A stretch of DNA of 64,000 nt from an uncultured Clostridia bacterium (GTDB taxonomy: Bacteria; Bacillota; Clostridia; Christensenellales; Borkfalkiaceae), in NCBI GenBank assembly GCA_944330115.1, contig CALVIN010000002.1, positions 1 to 64,000 of the forward strand. The letters run 5' to 3'. Below the pieces are notes generated by a model, which did not search any database, had not been told where the DNA came from, and saw only the letters and a list, made by a program, of their open reading frames with translations. Position 1 is the first letter of the stretch. Every line of letters starts with the position of its first letter. Shown one piece after another: positions 47,250 to 55,390 of this stretch. The position numbers and the translations under genes were made by a program.

Positions 47250-48425
47250 ATGAAACAAAAAATAGATGTAGTGGGCGCGGCGTTCATCCGCGACGGAAAA
47301 ATTTTTGCGGCGCGGCGCTCATACGGCAGCGAGTACGTCATTCACAAATACGAGTTCGTGGGCGGCAAAATAGAAGGAAAGGAGAGCGGTCAAAGCGCGC
47401 TTGCGCGCGAGTGCTGCGAAGAGCTCGACCTCGATATAGAGGTGCTCCGCCCGCTCGGCTGCGCCGAGTTCGAGTACCCCGATAAAGTCGTGCGCATCAC
47501 CGTGTATCTTTGCAAAATGCTCTCGGCATTTACCGTAAAGGAGCACGAAGAGTGCCGCTGGATACCGCTTTCCGAACTGAACGAGGAGCAGTGGGCGCCC
47601 GCCGACAGGGGTATTCTGCGTGACATAGTACTGCGCTTTTCGCCCACATATTCGCTTGTAACGGGCGCAACGGGCGGCATAGGCGGCGCATTCTGTCATG
47701 CTATCGCCGCGCGCGGCAAAAACTTGTTTTTAACGGGGCGCAGCCAGCAAAAGCTGCAGGCGCTTAAGGAGGAGCTTTTAGGCCGCTATCCCGACATAAG
47801 GGTAGAGTACTTCGCCTGCGACCTCACAGATGAACGCTCGCGCGCGCAGCTGTTTGCCGCCGCCGCGGGCTACAGCTTTGAAATGCTGGTAAACGTCGCC
47901 GGTGCCGACATTCAAAAGGCCTTTTTGGAGTACGACGAGGGCAAGATAATATTTCAAACGCGCGTGCTCTTCGAGGGCGCGGTATCGCTCACCCGCTTCT
48001 GCCTGAACAACCGTGCGCCCGCCCTTAAAATAATAAACATCTCAAGCGTCTCGGGGCTGTACCCCATGCCCTACTTTGCCATATACAGCGCCCTCAAGGG
48101 CGCGCTCACAAGCTTTTCGGTGGCGCTCGCAAGCGAGCTAAAGGGCAAAAACGTCACCGTCACCGCCGTGCTGCCGGGCGCCGTCTGCACCCGCCCCGAC
48201 GTGGTGGAGTATATAAAAACGCAGGGCGTGTGGGGCAAAATTGCGGCCAAGTCGCCGCAGTTTGTGGCGGAGCACAGCTTAAGGGCGGCGGAGCGCGGCA
48301 GGGTGAAATATATTCCCGGGCTTGCCAACAAGCTGATGCGCATATTCACGGCGCTCATACCGCAGCGCATAAAACTGCGCTTTATAGCAAACCGCTGGAG
48401 CAAGACCAAAAAAGACGCCTTTTAA
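47250..48425 (+). CDS. Fusion protein: Nudix hydrolase + short-chain dehydrogenase
   Basis: Residues 1 to about 130 are a MutT-like Nudix domain. The box GGKIEGKESGQSALARECCEEL has the G, E and RExxEE residues, with Asp where the last Gly is usual. Residues from about 135 to 391 are a short-chain dehydrogenase/reductase: TGATGGIG (nucleotide binding), NVAGAD, the catalytic Ser in NISSVSG and YSALK (Tyr-x3-Lys). The join RFSPTYSLVTGATGG has no start codon or ribosome site, so it is one polypeptide. Nudix parts usually clean oxidised nucleotides or cleave NADH-like substrates, and SDRs use NAD(P). A linked substrate is a guess. Confidence 0.88.
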   Translation: MKQKIDVVGAAFIRDGKIFAARRSYGSEYVIHKYEFVGGKIEGKESGQSALARECCEELDLDIEVLRPLGCAEFEYPDKVVRITVYLCKMLSAFTVKEHEECRWIPLSELNEEQWAPADRGILRDIVLRFSPTYSLVTGATGGIGGAFCHAIAARGKNLFLTGRSQQKLQALKEELLGRYPDIRVEYFACDLTDERSRAQLFAAAAGYSFEMLVNVAGADIQKAFLEYDEGKIIFQTRVLFEGAVSLTRFCLNNRAPALKIINISSVSGLYPMPYFAIYSALKGALTSFSVALASELKGKNVTVTAVLPGAVCTRPDVVEYIKTQGVWGKIAAKSPQFVAEHSLRAAERGRVKYIPGLANKLMRIFTALIPQRIKLRFIANRWSKTKKDAF

Positions 48426-48614
48426 TGCACAGGTGTTTTAAAACTCGCGGCGCTTAAAAATATGTGCCACCCTGCAAATCGCGTTAGCGTATGTTTAAAC
48501 GCGCCGCGTGCGGCCGTTTTATATGTGCGCCATTTGATTGACGGCACGGCCGCAAAATGATAAAATATATAAAATCGTGCTTAAAATTCTGCGCGTAAAA
48601 ATGGAGGTAACACT

Positions 48615-49445
48615 TTGAGCCTTGCCGACGATATTTTTGTTGCAAACATGAAGGATATAATGGAGAACGGCGTGTGGGATACCAACTTAAAGGTGCGCCC
48701 CAAGTGGAGCGACGGCACGCCCGCGCACACGGTAAAAAAGTTCGGCATAGTCAACCGCTACGACCTTTCAAAGGAGTTCCCCATTCTCACCATAAGGCGC
48801 ACGGCCTTCCGCTCGTGCATAGACGAGATACTGTGGATATGGCAGAAGAAGAGCAACAACATTCACGACCTTCACTCCCACATCTGGGACCAGTGGGCGG
48901 ATGAGAGCGGCAGTATAGGCAAGGCCTACGGCTACCAGCTCGGCGTAAAGCACAAATACCGCGAGGGCGAGTTCGACCAGGTCGACAGGGTGCTCTACGA
49001 CTTAAAGAACAACCCCGCCAGCCGCAGGATACTCACCAATATCTACACATTTGCCGACCTCAATGAGATGAATCTCTATCCCTGCGCCTATTCGATGACC
49101 TTCAACGTCTCGGGCGACACGTTGAACGGCATTTTAAATCAGCGCTCAAACGATATGCTCACCGCTAACAACTGGAACGTCGTGCAGTACGCCGTGCTCT
49201 TGATGATGTTTGCGCAGGTCTCCGGCTTAAAGGCGGGGGAGCTCGTGCACGTCATTGCCGACGCGCACATCTACGACAGGCACATTCCCATCGTAAAGGA
49301 AATAATAGATATGCCCCGCCTGCCCGCGCCTAAAATAGAGGTGGATCCCGCGGTCAAAAACTTCTACGACTTCACGGTGGATAGCTTCAAGCTTGTTGAC
49401 TACGAGTGCAACAAAACAAAGTACAATATTCCCGTTGCCGAGTAA
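48615..49445 (+). CDS. thyA: Thymidylate synthase
   Basis: ThyA (276 aa) methylates dUMP to dTMP using methylene-THF. Visible are TIRRTAFRSCIDEILWIWQ, the active-site Cys in NLYPCAYSMTFN, QRSNDMLTANNWNVVQYAVL and HVIADAHIYDRHI. The residue after the catalytic Cys is Ala, where the textbook enzyme has His, a variation seen in some Bacillota and phage forms. The start is TTG 48615, 6 nt after ATGGAGGTAA, matching the family N terminus. folA follows after 95 nt, as is usual because the reaction makes dihydrofolate. Confidence 0.94.
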   Translation: MSLADDIFVANMKDIMENGVWDTNLKVRPKWSDGTPAHTVKKFGIVNRYDLSKEFPILTIRRTAFRSCIDEILWIWQKKSNNIHDLHSHIWDQWADESGSIGKAYGYQLGVKHKYREGEFDQVDRVLYDLKNNPASRRILTNIYTFADLNEMNLYPCAYSMTFNVSGDTLNGILNQRSNDMLTANNWNVVQYAVLLMMFAQVSGLKAGELVHVIADAHIYDRHIPIVKEIIDMPRLPAPKIEVDPAVKNFYDFTVDSFKLVDYECNKTKYNIPVAE

Positions 49446-49478
49446 ATATGCCGCAAAAGAGGGGTACTGCACCTTTTG

Positions 49479-49501
49479 CGCAGTACTATGTGTGGCATAA
49501 A
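49479..49501 (+). repeat. CAGTACTATGTGTGGCATAAA element copy
   Basis: One copy of the dispersed ~23-bp element, between thyA and folA. A second, inverted and diverged copy is at 50128-50145, after folA (TCACGCATAGTAATAT). Confidence 0.7.
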
Positions 49502-49540
49502 GTATTTTTTTAACAGTAAAGTCATTTTCAGGAGAAAGTT

Positions 49541-50041
49541 ATGAAGGCAATTTTGCACGCCGATAAAAATTGGGGCATAGGCAAGGCCAACGGCCTCATG
49601 TTCTCTATCCCCGCCGATATGAAATTTTTTAGGGAGACGACCACCGGCAACGTGGTGGTGATGGGCTCGAACACGCTCAAATCTTTTCCCGGCGGGCGGC
49701 CGCTCAAAAACCGCACGAACATAGTGCTCTGGCCGGGCGGCGAAAAGCGCGACGACTGCCTCATCGTAGACAGCCTCGAAGAGCTCTTCCGGGAGATAAA
49801 AAAATACCCGCCCGAAAGGGTGTTTGTAATAGGCGGCGCAATGATGTATAAAACGCTTCTTCCCTATTGCAGCGAGGTGCTCGTAACCAAGGTCGATGCG
49901 GTGGGGGGAGCCGACGCCTTCTTCGAAAATCTCGATAAAAACCCGAACTTCGCACTCGAATATGTCTCCGGGCCCGTCGAAACAAACGGCTACACCATTA
50001 GGTTCACCACCTATAAAAACCTTGCGGTAAAGAGCATATAA
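49541..50041 (+). CDS. folA: Dihydrofolate reductase
   Basis: DHFR (166 aa, usual) reduces dihydrofolate to THF with NADPH. It starts MKAILHADKNWGIGKANGLM, with the WGIG motif. It has PADMKFFRETTTGNVVVMG, GGRPLKNRTNIVL and FVIGGAMMYKTLLPY. The ATG follows CAGGAGAAAGTT. The thyA-folA spacer carries a copy of the TAGTACTATG element (49479-49501), so they may or may not share a transcript. Confidence 0.95.
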   Translation: MKAILHADKNWGIGKANGLMFSIPADMKFFRETTTGNVVVMGSNTLKSFPGGRPLKNRTNIVLWPGGEKRDDCLIVDSLEELFREIKKYPPERVFVIGGAMMYKTLLPYCSEVLVTKVDAVGGADAFFENLDKNPNFALEYVSGPVETNGYTIRFTTYKNLAVKSI

Positions 50042-50253
50042 CATCTTTCATAAAACCATGTATCAATTTTAAATGCATACAAATCAGCGGCGCGGCGGAA
50101 AATTTCCGCCGCGCCGCCCTTTTATTATGTCACGCATAGTAATATCCAAACCGCCAAAATTGCCGCCTTAAAGTTGTATCCGGTAACAACGGGGCGGCTT
50201 TTTTGCGTAAAATGACATTAAAGTTATTTTACGAATTTTACGGGAGAAATACT

Positions 50254-51024
50254 GTGCAATGGTTTTTTGAGCTGAGCGGCTGGCTGCAGGCGCTTCTTGC
50301 CACAACGTTCACCTGGCTGCTCACGGCGGCAGGCGCTTCCCTCGTCTTTATATATAAAAAAGTGGGGCAGGGCGCGTTCAGCTTTATGATGAGCAGCGCG
50401 GCCGGCATAATGCTCGCCTCCACATTCTTTTCGTTGCTTCTGCCCGCCCTCGAATATCAGCAGAGCTACTCATATCTCACTCTCACCTTCGGCTTTGCGT
50501 GCGGCGGGCTGCTTATAATCGCCACCGACCTTCTCATCGGCAAACTAAGCGTCTTTTCCGACGGCAACAAAAAGAGCTGCGCCGTGATGGTGATAGCCGT
50601 CACCGCGCACAACATTCCCGAGGGGCTTGCAATAGGCGTAGCCTTCGGCGCCATGGCGTCGGGCGGAGCGGTGGGCGGCGTTGCGGCGCTTATGCTCGCC
50701 GCAGGCATAGGCATACAAAACTTTCCCGAGGGCATGTGCGTCGCCTTTCCGCTGCGCGCAAACGGCATGTCGCGTGCAAAGAGCTTTTTTATCGGCCAGC
50801 TCTCGGGCGCGGTCGAAATTATCGCGGGCGTGCTGGGCGCGCTCGCCGTGCAGTTCGTAGAGGGCATCTTGCCGTTCGCCCTGTCGTTCTCGGCCGGCGC
50901 AATGCTCGCCGTCGTCTGTTCGGAGCTCATTCCCGAAAGTTTCAAAAGCGGCAAAATACGCGCCACCCTCGGCGTCATCTTCGGCTTTGTGCTGATGATG
51001 GCGCTCGATATCGCCTTCGGCTGA
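50254..51024 (+). CDS. ZIP-family metal transporter (ZupT-like)
   Basis: The product (256 aa) has about eight membrane helices. The two metal-site motifs are HNIPEGLAIG in helix 4 and QNFPEGMCVA in helix 5, as in ZupT/ZIP zinc importers. Here the second His is Gln. Likely substrates are zinc, iron or manganese. I chose GTG 50254 because GGGAG sits 7 nt before it and the following text (FELSGWLQALLATTFTW) matches the family N terminus. In-frame TTG 50203 and ATG 50212 lack a ribosome site. Confidence 0.88.
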   Translation: MQWFFELSGWLQALLATTFTWLLTAAGASLVFIYKKVGQGAFSFMMSSAAGIMLASTFFSLLLPALEYQQSYSYLTLTFGFACGGLLIIATDLLIGKLSVFSDGNKKSCAVMVIAVTAHNIPEGLAIGVAFGAMASGGAVGGVAALMLAAGIGIQNFPEGMCVAFPLRANGMSRAKSFFIGQLSGAVEIIAGVLGALAVQFVEGILPFALSFSAGAMLAVVCSELIPESFKSGKIRATLGVIFGFVLMMALDIAFG

Positions 51025-51099
51025 TATGCACATCTGCGCATGTAAAATTTGCGCCGCCGCGGCAGTATATTTTTTGCGCATAAAAGGCAAAATATCGGT

Positions 51100-51906
51100 A
51101 TGAACAAAAAGAGTGGCGCCGCCCGCACGGCGATAGTTTTGGGCGGCAGTTCGGGTATCGGGTGCGAAACGGTATTCCGCCTTACCGAGGGCGGCTGGAA
51201 TGTGTTTAACATCTCGCGCACGCCCTGCATCAACATCAAGGTAAACAACATCTGCGCCGACGTCACAGAGGGCGACGGGGCGTTCAAAAGCATAAAGCTC
51301 GTCGCCGGGCAGCACGGGCTCGACCTTCTCGTCTACTGCGCGGGCTGTTCGATGGCCGCGCCCATAGAGTATGCAAAGGAGAGCGACTATAAGTATCTGT
51401 TTGAAGTAAACTACTTCGGCGCGCTCAAGGCCGTGCAGACGGCCGTGCCCTACATGAAGGTGCGGGGCGGCAAAATAATACTCGTCGGCTCGCTTGGCGG
51501 CGAAATACCCATCATCTTCGACAGCTTCTATTCGGCCTCTAAGGCCGCACTCGAAATGCTCGCCCGCGGCGCCAACCAAGAGCTCAAGGCCTACGGCATA
51601 AAGGTTACGGCGCTGCTCCCGGGCGGCACGGCCACGGGCTTTACCTACAAGCGCAAGATATACTCGGGCGACGAGAGCGGCGGCTACGCAAAGGACCTGG
51701 GCAGGGCGGTGGAGGCCCTCGCCAGGATGGAGCAGGGCGGCATGTCGGCCTCGGCCGTCGCCGACGACATGTATCGCGTGATAAATGCAGACAACCCTCC
51801 GCTCATAAAGACGTGCGGCGCAAAGAACGCCGCCTACCGCATCTTAAGCCGCGTTCTGCCCGAAAAGTTCACTTTATTTATGACCGAAAAGAGGTACGGC
51901 CAATGA
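51100..51906 (+). CDS. Short-chain dehydrogenase/reductase
   Basis: The product (268 aa) has VLGGSSGIG (cofactor loop), YCAGCS in the NNAG position, LVGSLGGE with the Ser and YSASK as the Tyr-x3-Lys pair. It is NAD(P)-dependent with unknown substrate. It resembles the SDR half of the Nudix-SDR protein. It starts MNKKSGAARTAIVLGG at ATG 51100, with no strong ribosome site. Its stop overlaps a short frame leading into spoVAC, suggesting it is part of the same sporulation transcript, perhaps in the forespore, but that is inference. Confidence 0.88.
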   Translation: MNKKSGAARTAIVLGGSSGIGCETVFRLTEGGWNVFNISRTPCINIKVNNICADVTEGDGAFKSIKLVAGQHGLDLLVYCAGCSMAAPIEYAKESDYKYLFEVNYFGALKAVQTAVPYMKVRGGKIILVGSLGGEIPIIFDSFYSASKAALEMLARGANQELKAYGIKVTALLPGGTATGFTYKRKIYSGDESGGYAKDLGRAVEALARMEQGGMSASAVADDMYRVINADNPPLIKTCGAKNAAYRILSRVLPEKFTLFMTEKRYGQ

Positions 51907-52007
51907 GGGCGCGCACCATAAGGCGGGAGATCGACCTTTCCCGCCGCGACGAGCGCGAGAGCTGTTTTAAGCCGCCCCGCGAGTCGGAGGGTAAAAATGA
52001 CAGGTAA
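51903..52007 (+). CDS. Possible 34-aa coupling ORF before spoVAC
   Basis: The frame MRARTIRREIDLSRRDERES then CFKPPRESEGKNDR starts at an ATGA overlap with the SDR stop and ends inside spoVAC, overlapping its start (51997). AAGAGGTACGG precedes it. It is strongly basic and charged and unlike known proteins. It may exist only to couple translation, or may be chance. The 5' half can form a GGCGGGA..TCCCGCC hairpin. Confidence 0.4.
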   Translation: MRARTIRREIDLSRRDERESCFKPPRESEGKNDR

Positions 52008-52446
52008 AAACGCGCAGAACTGCAATACAAATTATTTAAGGTATGTGCGCGCGCTCGATCCGCCCACCAAGCACTTCAAAAACTGCCTCTCGGCGTTCGG
52101 CGTGGGCGGGCTCATCTGCACGATAGGCCAGTTTTTGCGCTACATGCTCGGGTTCGCCGGCCTCTCGGGGGACGAGCTCGCGGGCGCCGTCTCTGTGATA
52201 CTCATCTTCTTCGGCTGCCTGCTCACCGGCCTCGGCGTGTACGACAGAATCGGCCGCCACGCGGGCGCCGGCTCGATAGTGCCCATAACGGGCTTTGCAA
52301 ACTCGGTTGCCTCTCCCGCGCTGGAGTTCCGCACCGAGGGCTATATATACGGCACCGCCGCCAAAATGTTCACCGTCGCCGGCGCTATAATAGTTTACGG
52401 CGTGTTTTCGGGCGTGATCGTGGGCATCATCTACTACTTTATCTGA
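51997..52446 (+). CDS. spoVAC: Stage V sporulation protein AC
   Basis: SpoVAC (149 aa) is a membrane channel protein of the SpoVA complex that moves Ca-dipicolinate into the forming spore and out at germination. It has NYLRYVRALDPPTKHFKNCL and membrane segments with GGLICTIGQ, FFGCLLTGLGVYD and PITGFANSVASPALEFRTEG, all family hallmarks. GGAGGGTAAAA precedes the ATG. It is the first gene of spoVACDE, without spoVAA and spoVAB, the usual minimal set in Clostridia. Confidence 0.95.
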   Translation: MTGKNAQNCNTNYLRYVRALDPPTKHFKNCLSAFGVGGLICTIGQFLRYMLGFAGLSGDELAGAVSVILIFFGCLLTGLGVYDRIGRHAGAGSIVPITGFANSVASPALEFRTEGYIYGTAAKMFTVAGAIIVYGVFSGVIVGIIYYFI

Positions 52447-52447
52447 T

Positions 52448-53470
52448 ATGAAAAAGGGCAATACATTATTTTTTAAAACGCGCCCGCGCATACGTTCCTA
52501 CGCCGCCATCTGCGGCTCAAAGGAGCGGGAGGGGGTGATAGGCGAATACGCCGATATAACGCTCTCCGACGATATGTACGGCGAGAGCACCTACGAAAAG
52601 GCCGAGTGCAAAATGCTCTCAAATGCGATCAGCCTCGCCGTAGAAAAGGGCGCGCTCACCGACGGCGACATCGACGTAATGCTCTCGGGCGACCTTCTCA
52701 ACCAGATAATTTCGGCGAGCTTTGCCGCGCGCGACTTTCAGTTCCCTTTTCTGGGGCTATACAGCGCCTGCTCCACAATGAGCGAGAGCATGCTGCTTGC
52801 GGCGGCGCTCATCGGCGGCGGCTTTGCGCGCAACTGCGTGGCGGCCACGGGCAGTCACTTCGCCTCGGCCGAACGGCAATATCGCTACCCGCTCGAGCTC
52901 GGCTGTACCCGCCCTCCGCAGTCGCAGTGGACGGTGACGGGCGCGGGTGCGTGCGTAATATCGGCGGACGTCGGCGATATCGCCATACTCAATGCCACTC
53001 TCGGCAGGGTGCGCGATTGGGGCGTCTCCGACGTAAACAATATGGGCGCCGCCATGGCTCCCGCCGCGGCCGATACGCTCATCCGTCACTTCAAGGATAC
53101 GGGCGAGCAGCCCTCCGACTTCGACATGATAGTCACGGGCGACCTCGGCGCGCTCGGCAGCAGGATACTCAAGGACCTGATGTGGGAGAAGGGGTACGAT
53201 ATCTCCCCCAACCACGTCGACTGCGGCGAGATGATATACAAGGTGATAGAGGACGAGTTCCAGGGCGGCAGCGGCGCGGGCTGCTCGGCTGTGGTGATGA
53301 ACTCGTACATCTTCACAAAGATGAGCGCGGGGCTGTATAAGCGGGTGCTGTTCGCCGCAACGGGCGCGCTGCTTTCCACCGTGTCGTCGGGGCAGGGCGA
53401 AAGCATACCCTGCATAAGCCACGCCGTGGAGCTTTTAAGCCTTTCCAATGGCAATGGTGCCGCGCCTTAA
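52448..53470 (+). CDS. spoVAD: Stage V sporulation protein AD
   Basis: SpoVAD (340 aa) is the thiolase-fold protein that binds dipicolinic acid at the inner spore membrane. It has EYADITLSDDMYGESTYEKA, DVMLSGDLLNQI, LYSACSTMSE, HFASAERQYRYPLE, TVTGAGACVIS and GQGESIPCISHAV, as in the family. It starts 1 nt after the spoVAC stop. It is followed after 86 nt by spoVAE. Confidence 0.96.
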   Translation: MKKGNTLFFKTRPRIRSYAAICGSKEREGVIGEYADITLSDDMYGESTYEKAECKMLSNAISLAVEKGALTDGDIDVMLSGDLLNQIISASFAARDFQFPFLGLYSACSTMSESMLLAAALIGGGFARNCVAATGSHFASAERQYRYPLELGCTRPPQSQWTVTGAGACVISADVGDIAILNATLGRVRDWGVSDVNNMGAAMAPAAADTLIRHFKDTGEQPSDFDMIVTGDLGALGSRILKDLMWEKGYDISPNHVDCGEMIYKVIEDEFQGGSGAGCSAVVMNSYIFTKMSAGLYKRVLFAATGALLSTVSSGQGESIPCISHAVELLSLSNGNGAAP

Positions 53471-53556
53471 CGGGGCGAAAGCTGCATTTAACGGGGCAGG
53501 GAGCCTGCGCGATAGCGGCGCTTTATCGTGCGCTTTTTATAACAAGGGGAGAGAAT

Positions 53557-53943
53557 ATGCCGACGGAAGAGATAATAGAGATACTTTTAATGTATTTAAA
53601 GGCGTTTGCCGTGGGCGGCGCCATATGCGTTATCGCTCAGATAATAATAAATATCACCTCGCTCACCTCGGGCAAGATACTCGTGTTCTTCATGCTCGCG
53701 GGGGTGGTGCTGACGGCGCTCGGGCTGTATCAGCCGCTCGTCGAGTTTGCCGGCGCGGGCGCCACCGTGCCGATATCCGGATTCGGGTACCTGCTTGCCA
53801 ACGGCGCAATAAAGGGGGCGGAAAAGGGCTTTTTCTATGCCGTAACGGGCTCGCTCTCGGCGGCAAGCGCGGGCGTCACGGCGGCGGTGGTGTTCTCGCT
53901 TATTATGTCGCTCATATTCCACTCCAAAACAAAGCGCAATTAA
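53557..53943 (+). CDS. spoVAE: Stage V sporulation protein AE
   Basis: SpoVAE (128 aa) is a small membrane protein with about four helices, a partner of SpoVAC in the dipicolinate channel. It has YLKAFAVGGAICVIAQI, ALGLYQPLVEFAGAGATVPI and GFGYLLANGAIKGAEKGF. The ATG follows AAGGGGAGAGAAT. It ends the spoVACDE operon. A sigma-G promoter is expected before the operon, but I could not pin one down. Confidence 0.95.
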   Translation: MPTEEIIEILLMYLKAFAVGGAICVIAQIIINITSLTSGKILVFFMLAGVVLTALGLYQPLVEFAGAGATVPISGFGYLLANGAIKGAEKGFFYAVTGSLSAASAGVTAAVVFSLIMSLIFHSKTKRN

Positions 53944-54066
53944 ACTATAAAAATCTGCCGCGCAAAATAAATTTTCCATACAAAAACTTGCATGCAAATT
54001 TGCATATATATGCGCCCGCCGCGCCGCTATATTGTATAAAAATTTTCTATTTTGCATAAAAAATCT

Positions 54067-54206
54067 TTGCATGTGACTGCGCGGAGTGATATAATAGCAA
54101 GCGTTGCGCTCTCTGAGTGGCGGAACGGGCGTCTGCATGGCCGTGCAAAGCGCGCCCGAACGCAGAGGATTTTGCGCAAAAAAGAGAAAAAGGCAGGTTT
54201 TAAAAG
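54067..54206 (+). promoter_or_regulatory. Promoter and structured leader of the Pr6Pr gene
   Basis: TTGCAT (54067-54072), 17-nt spacer, TATAAT (54090-54095). The ~105-nt leader can fold: CTCT..AGAG and GGGCG..CGCCC around a TGCA-GGCCG-TGCA loop (about 54110-54165). No known RNA family is recognised. The part from 53944 to 54066 is AT-rich and empty. Confidence 0.6.
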
Positions 54207-54938
54207 GTGATAAAGGATCTATTCACGCAGATGATCTACCGCATCGTGCTGTGCTGTCTCTCGGCGCTGGCGGTGCTTTTAACGCTCGGCGTATTCTACG
54301 AGGGCACGGGCGCAAGCGGCTTTACTTGGGAGTTTATCAAGTACTACACAAACATCTCCAACTACTTCGTGTTCGTGGTAAGCGTCATTGTACTTGCCGA
54401 CAATGTAAAGCGCGTTAAGGCGGGCGAGAGGTACGGCCACAACAAAAAGGTGCGCACGCTCAAATTCATGACGACCATAATGATAATGGTCACCTTCCTC
54501 GTATACAGCATACTGCTCGGCAACCCGTTCAGCGCCGACTTCTGGCTCAGCCTCGGCAACATGGCAAAGCACGTCGTTGTGCCCGTACTCTTCATACTCG
54601 ACTTCTTTTTATTCGACGAGCACGGCACTGTGGGAGTTTTAGACCCCTTAAAGAGCGTGGTAATACCGCTCATCTATGTTGGCTACATAATGATACTCGG
54701 CGCGGCGATAGAGGACTTCGAATACCCCTATTTCTTCCTCGACGTAAACGAGCTCGGCTACGGCGGAGTGGCGGTGTGGGTGCTCATACTGCTCGTCGTG
54801 TTCATTGCGATAGGCTACCTCATGTGGCTGTACGATAAGCTTACAAAGGTCAACGGCAAGTGGAAGCTCGTATTCAAAAGGCCCGCAAAGATTTCGGGCG
54901 AGATGAGCGAAGAGAACAGCGCCGAGGGCGATAAATAA
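54207..54938 (+). CDS. Pr6Pr-type membrane protein
   Basis: The product (243 aa) has six or seven predicted membrane helices and is of the Pr6Pr (FAR-17a/AIG1-like) type: YYTNISNYFVFVV, HVVVPVLFILDFFLFDEHG and IPLIYVGYIMILGA. Function is not established. The charged tail (AKISGEMSEENSAEGDK) is cytosolic. The start is GTG 54207, about 10 nt after AGGCAGG. It has its own promoter with a folded leader. Confidence 0.8.
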   Translation: MIKDLFTQMIYRIVLCCLSALAVLLTLGVFYEGTGASGFTWEFIKYYTNISNYFVFVVSVIVLADNVKRVKAGERYGHNKKVRTLKFMTTIMIMVTFLVYSILLGNPFSADFWLSLGNMAKHVVVPVLFILDFFLFDEHGTVGVLDPLKSVVIPLIYVGYIMILGAAIEDFEYPYFFLDVNELGYGGVAVWVLILLVVFIAIGYLMWLYDKLTKVNGKWKLVFKRPAKISGEMSEENSAEGDK

Positions 54939-54982
54939 AATCAGTTATCTTATTAAAAGTAAATATTTATAGTGTTAAGTAG

Positions 54983-55017
54983 CGGCGCGCAAACTGCAAG
55001 TTTGCGCGCCGCGCTTT
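54983..55017 (+). terminator. Terminator after Pr6Pr gene
   Basis: CGGCGCGCAAACT-GCA-AGTTTGCGCGCCG followed by CGCTTTTG. Confidence 0.82.
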
Positions 55018-55063
55018 TGTCGTGCGGTCCCACCCGCCCACCCCTCGTCTCCCCTGATTATTT

Positions 55064-55287
55064 TTCACCTCTCCTTTGAGGGGAGGTGGGTTGAGCGATA
55101 GCGAAACTCGGAGGAGTTTCATAAGCGCATAAACTAGCGGCAAATGGAACCCCTCCTTTAATTCCTCCCCTCGAAGGGGAGGTACATGCGATTCCGCCCA
55201 CCCGCCCATTATTATGCGCTCCGCGCCCTCGCCGTCCCTACAGGGAAGGTGCCCCGCCCGCACAAGTGCGGGCGGGGCGGAAGGGTT
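55064..55287. repeat. Three modules of the dispersed hairpin repeat
   Basis: Copy 1 (55067-55122) has CTCCTTTGAGGGGAGGTGGGTTGAG-type layout ending GGAGGAGTTTCAT. Copy 2 (55148-55182) is inverted (AACCCCTCC). Copy 3 (55234-55287) has GCCCCGCCCGCAC-AAGT-GTGCGGGCGGGGC inside, ending GGAAGGGTT. There is no gene between 54939 and 55390. Confidence 0.8.
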
Positions 55288-55320
55288 AAAAAATACCGCC
55301 GCGCAATATTGCCCGTTGCC

Positions 55321-55349
55321 TTGAAATGTGCGCTTTGCCGTGCTATAAT
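55321..55349 (+). promoter_or_regulatory. Promoter of the CoA-disulfide reductase gene
   Basis: TTGAAA (55321-55326), 17-nt spacer, extended TGCTATAAT (TATAAT 55344-55349). The leader is about 35 nt with GCGGAGGTATTTC as ribosome site. Confidence 0.8.
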
Positions 55350-55390
55350 TTTTGTGAAGCAAATTAAATTTTTACCCGCGGAGGTATTTC

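Noticed and set aside
47640..47670. Nudix-SDR as two genes joined by a sequencing error
   Set aside because: There is no start codon or ribosome site at the join, and both domains are in the same frame with conserved edges.
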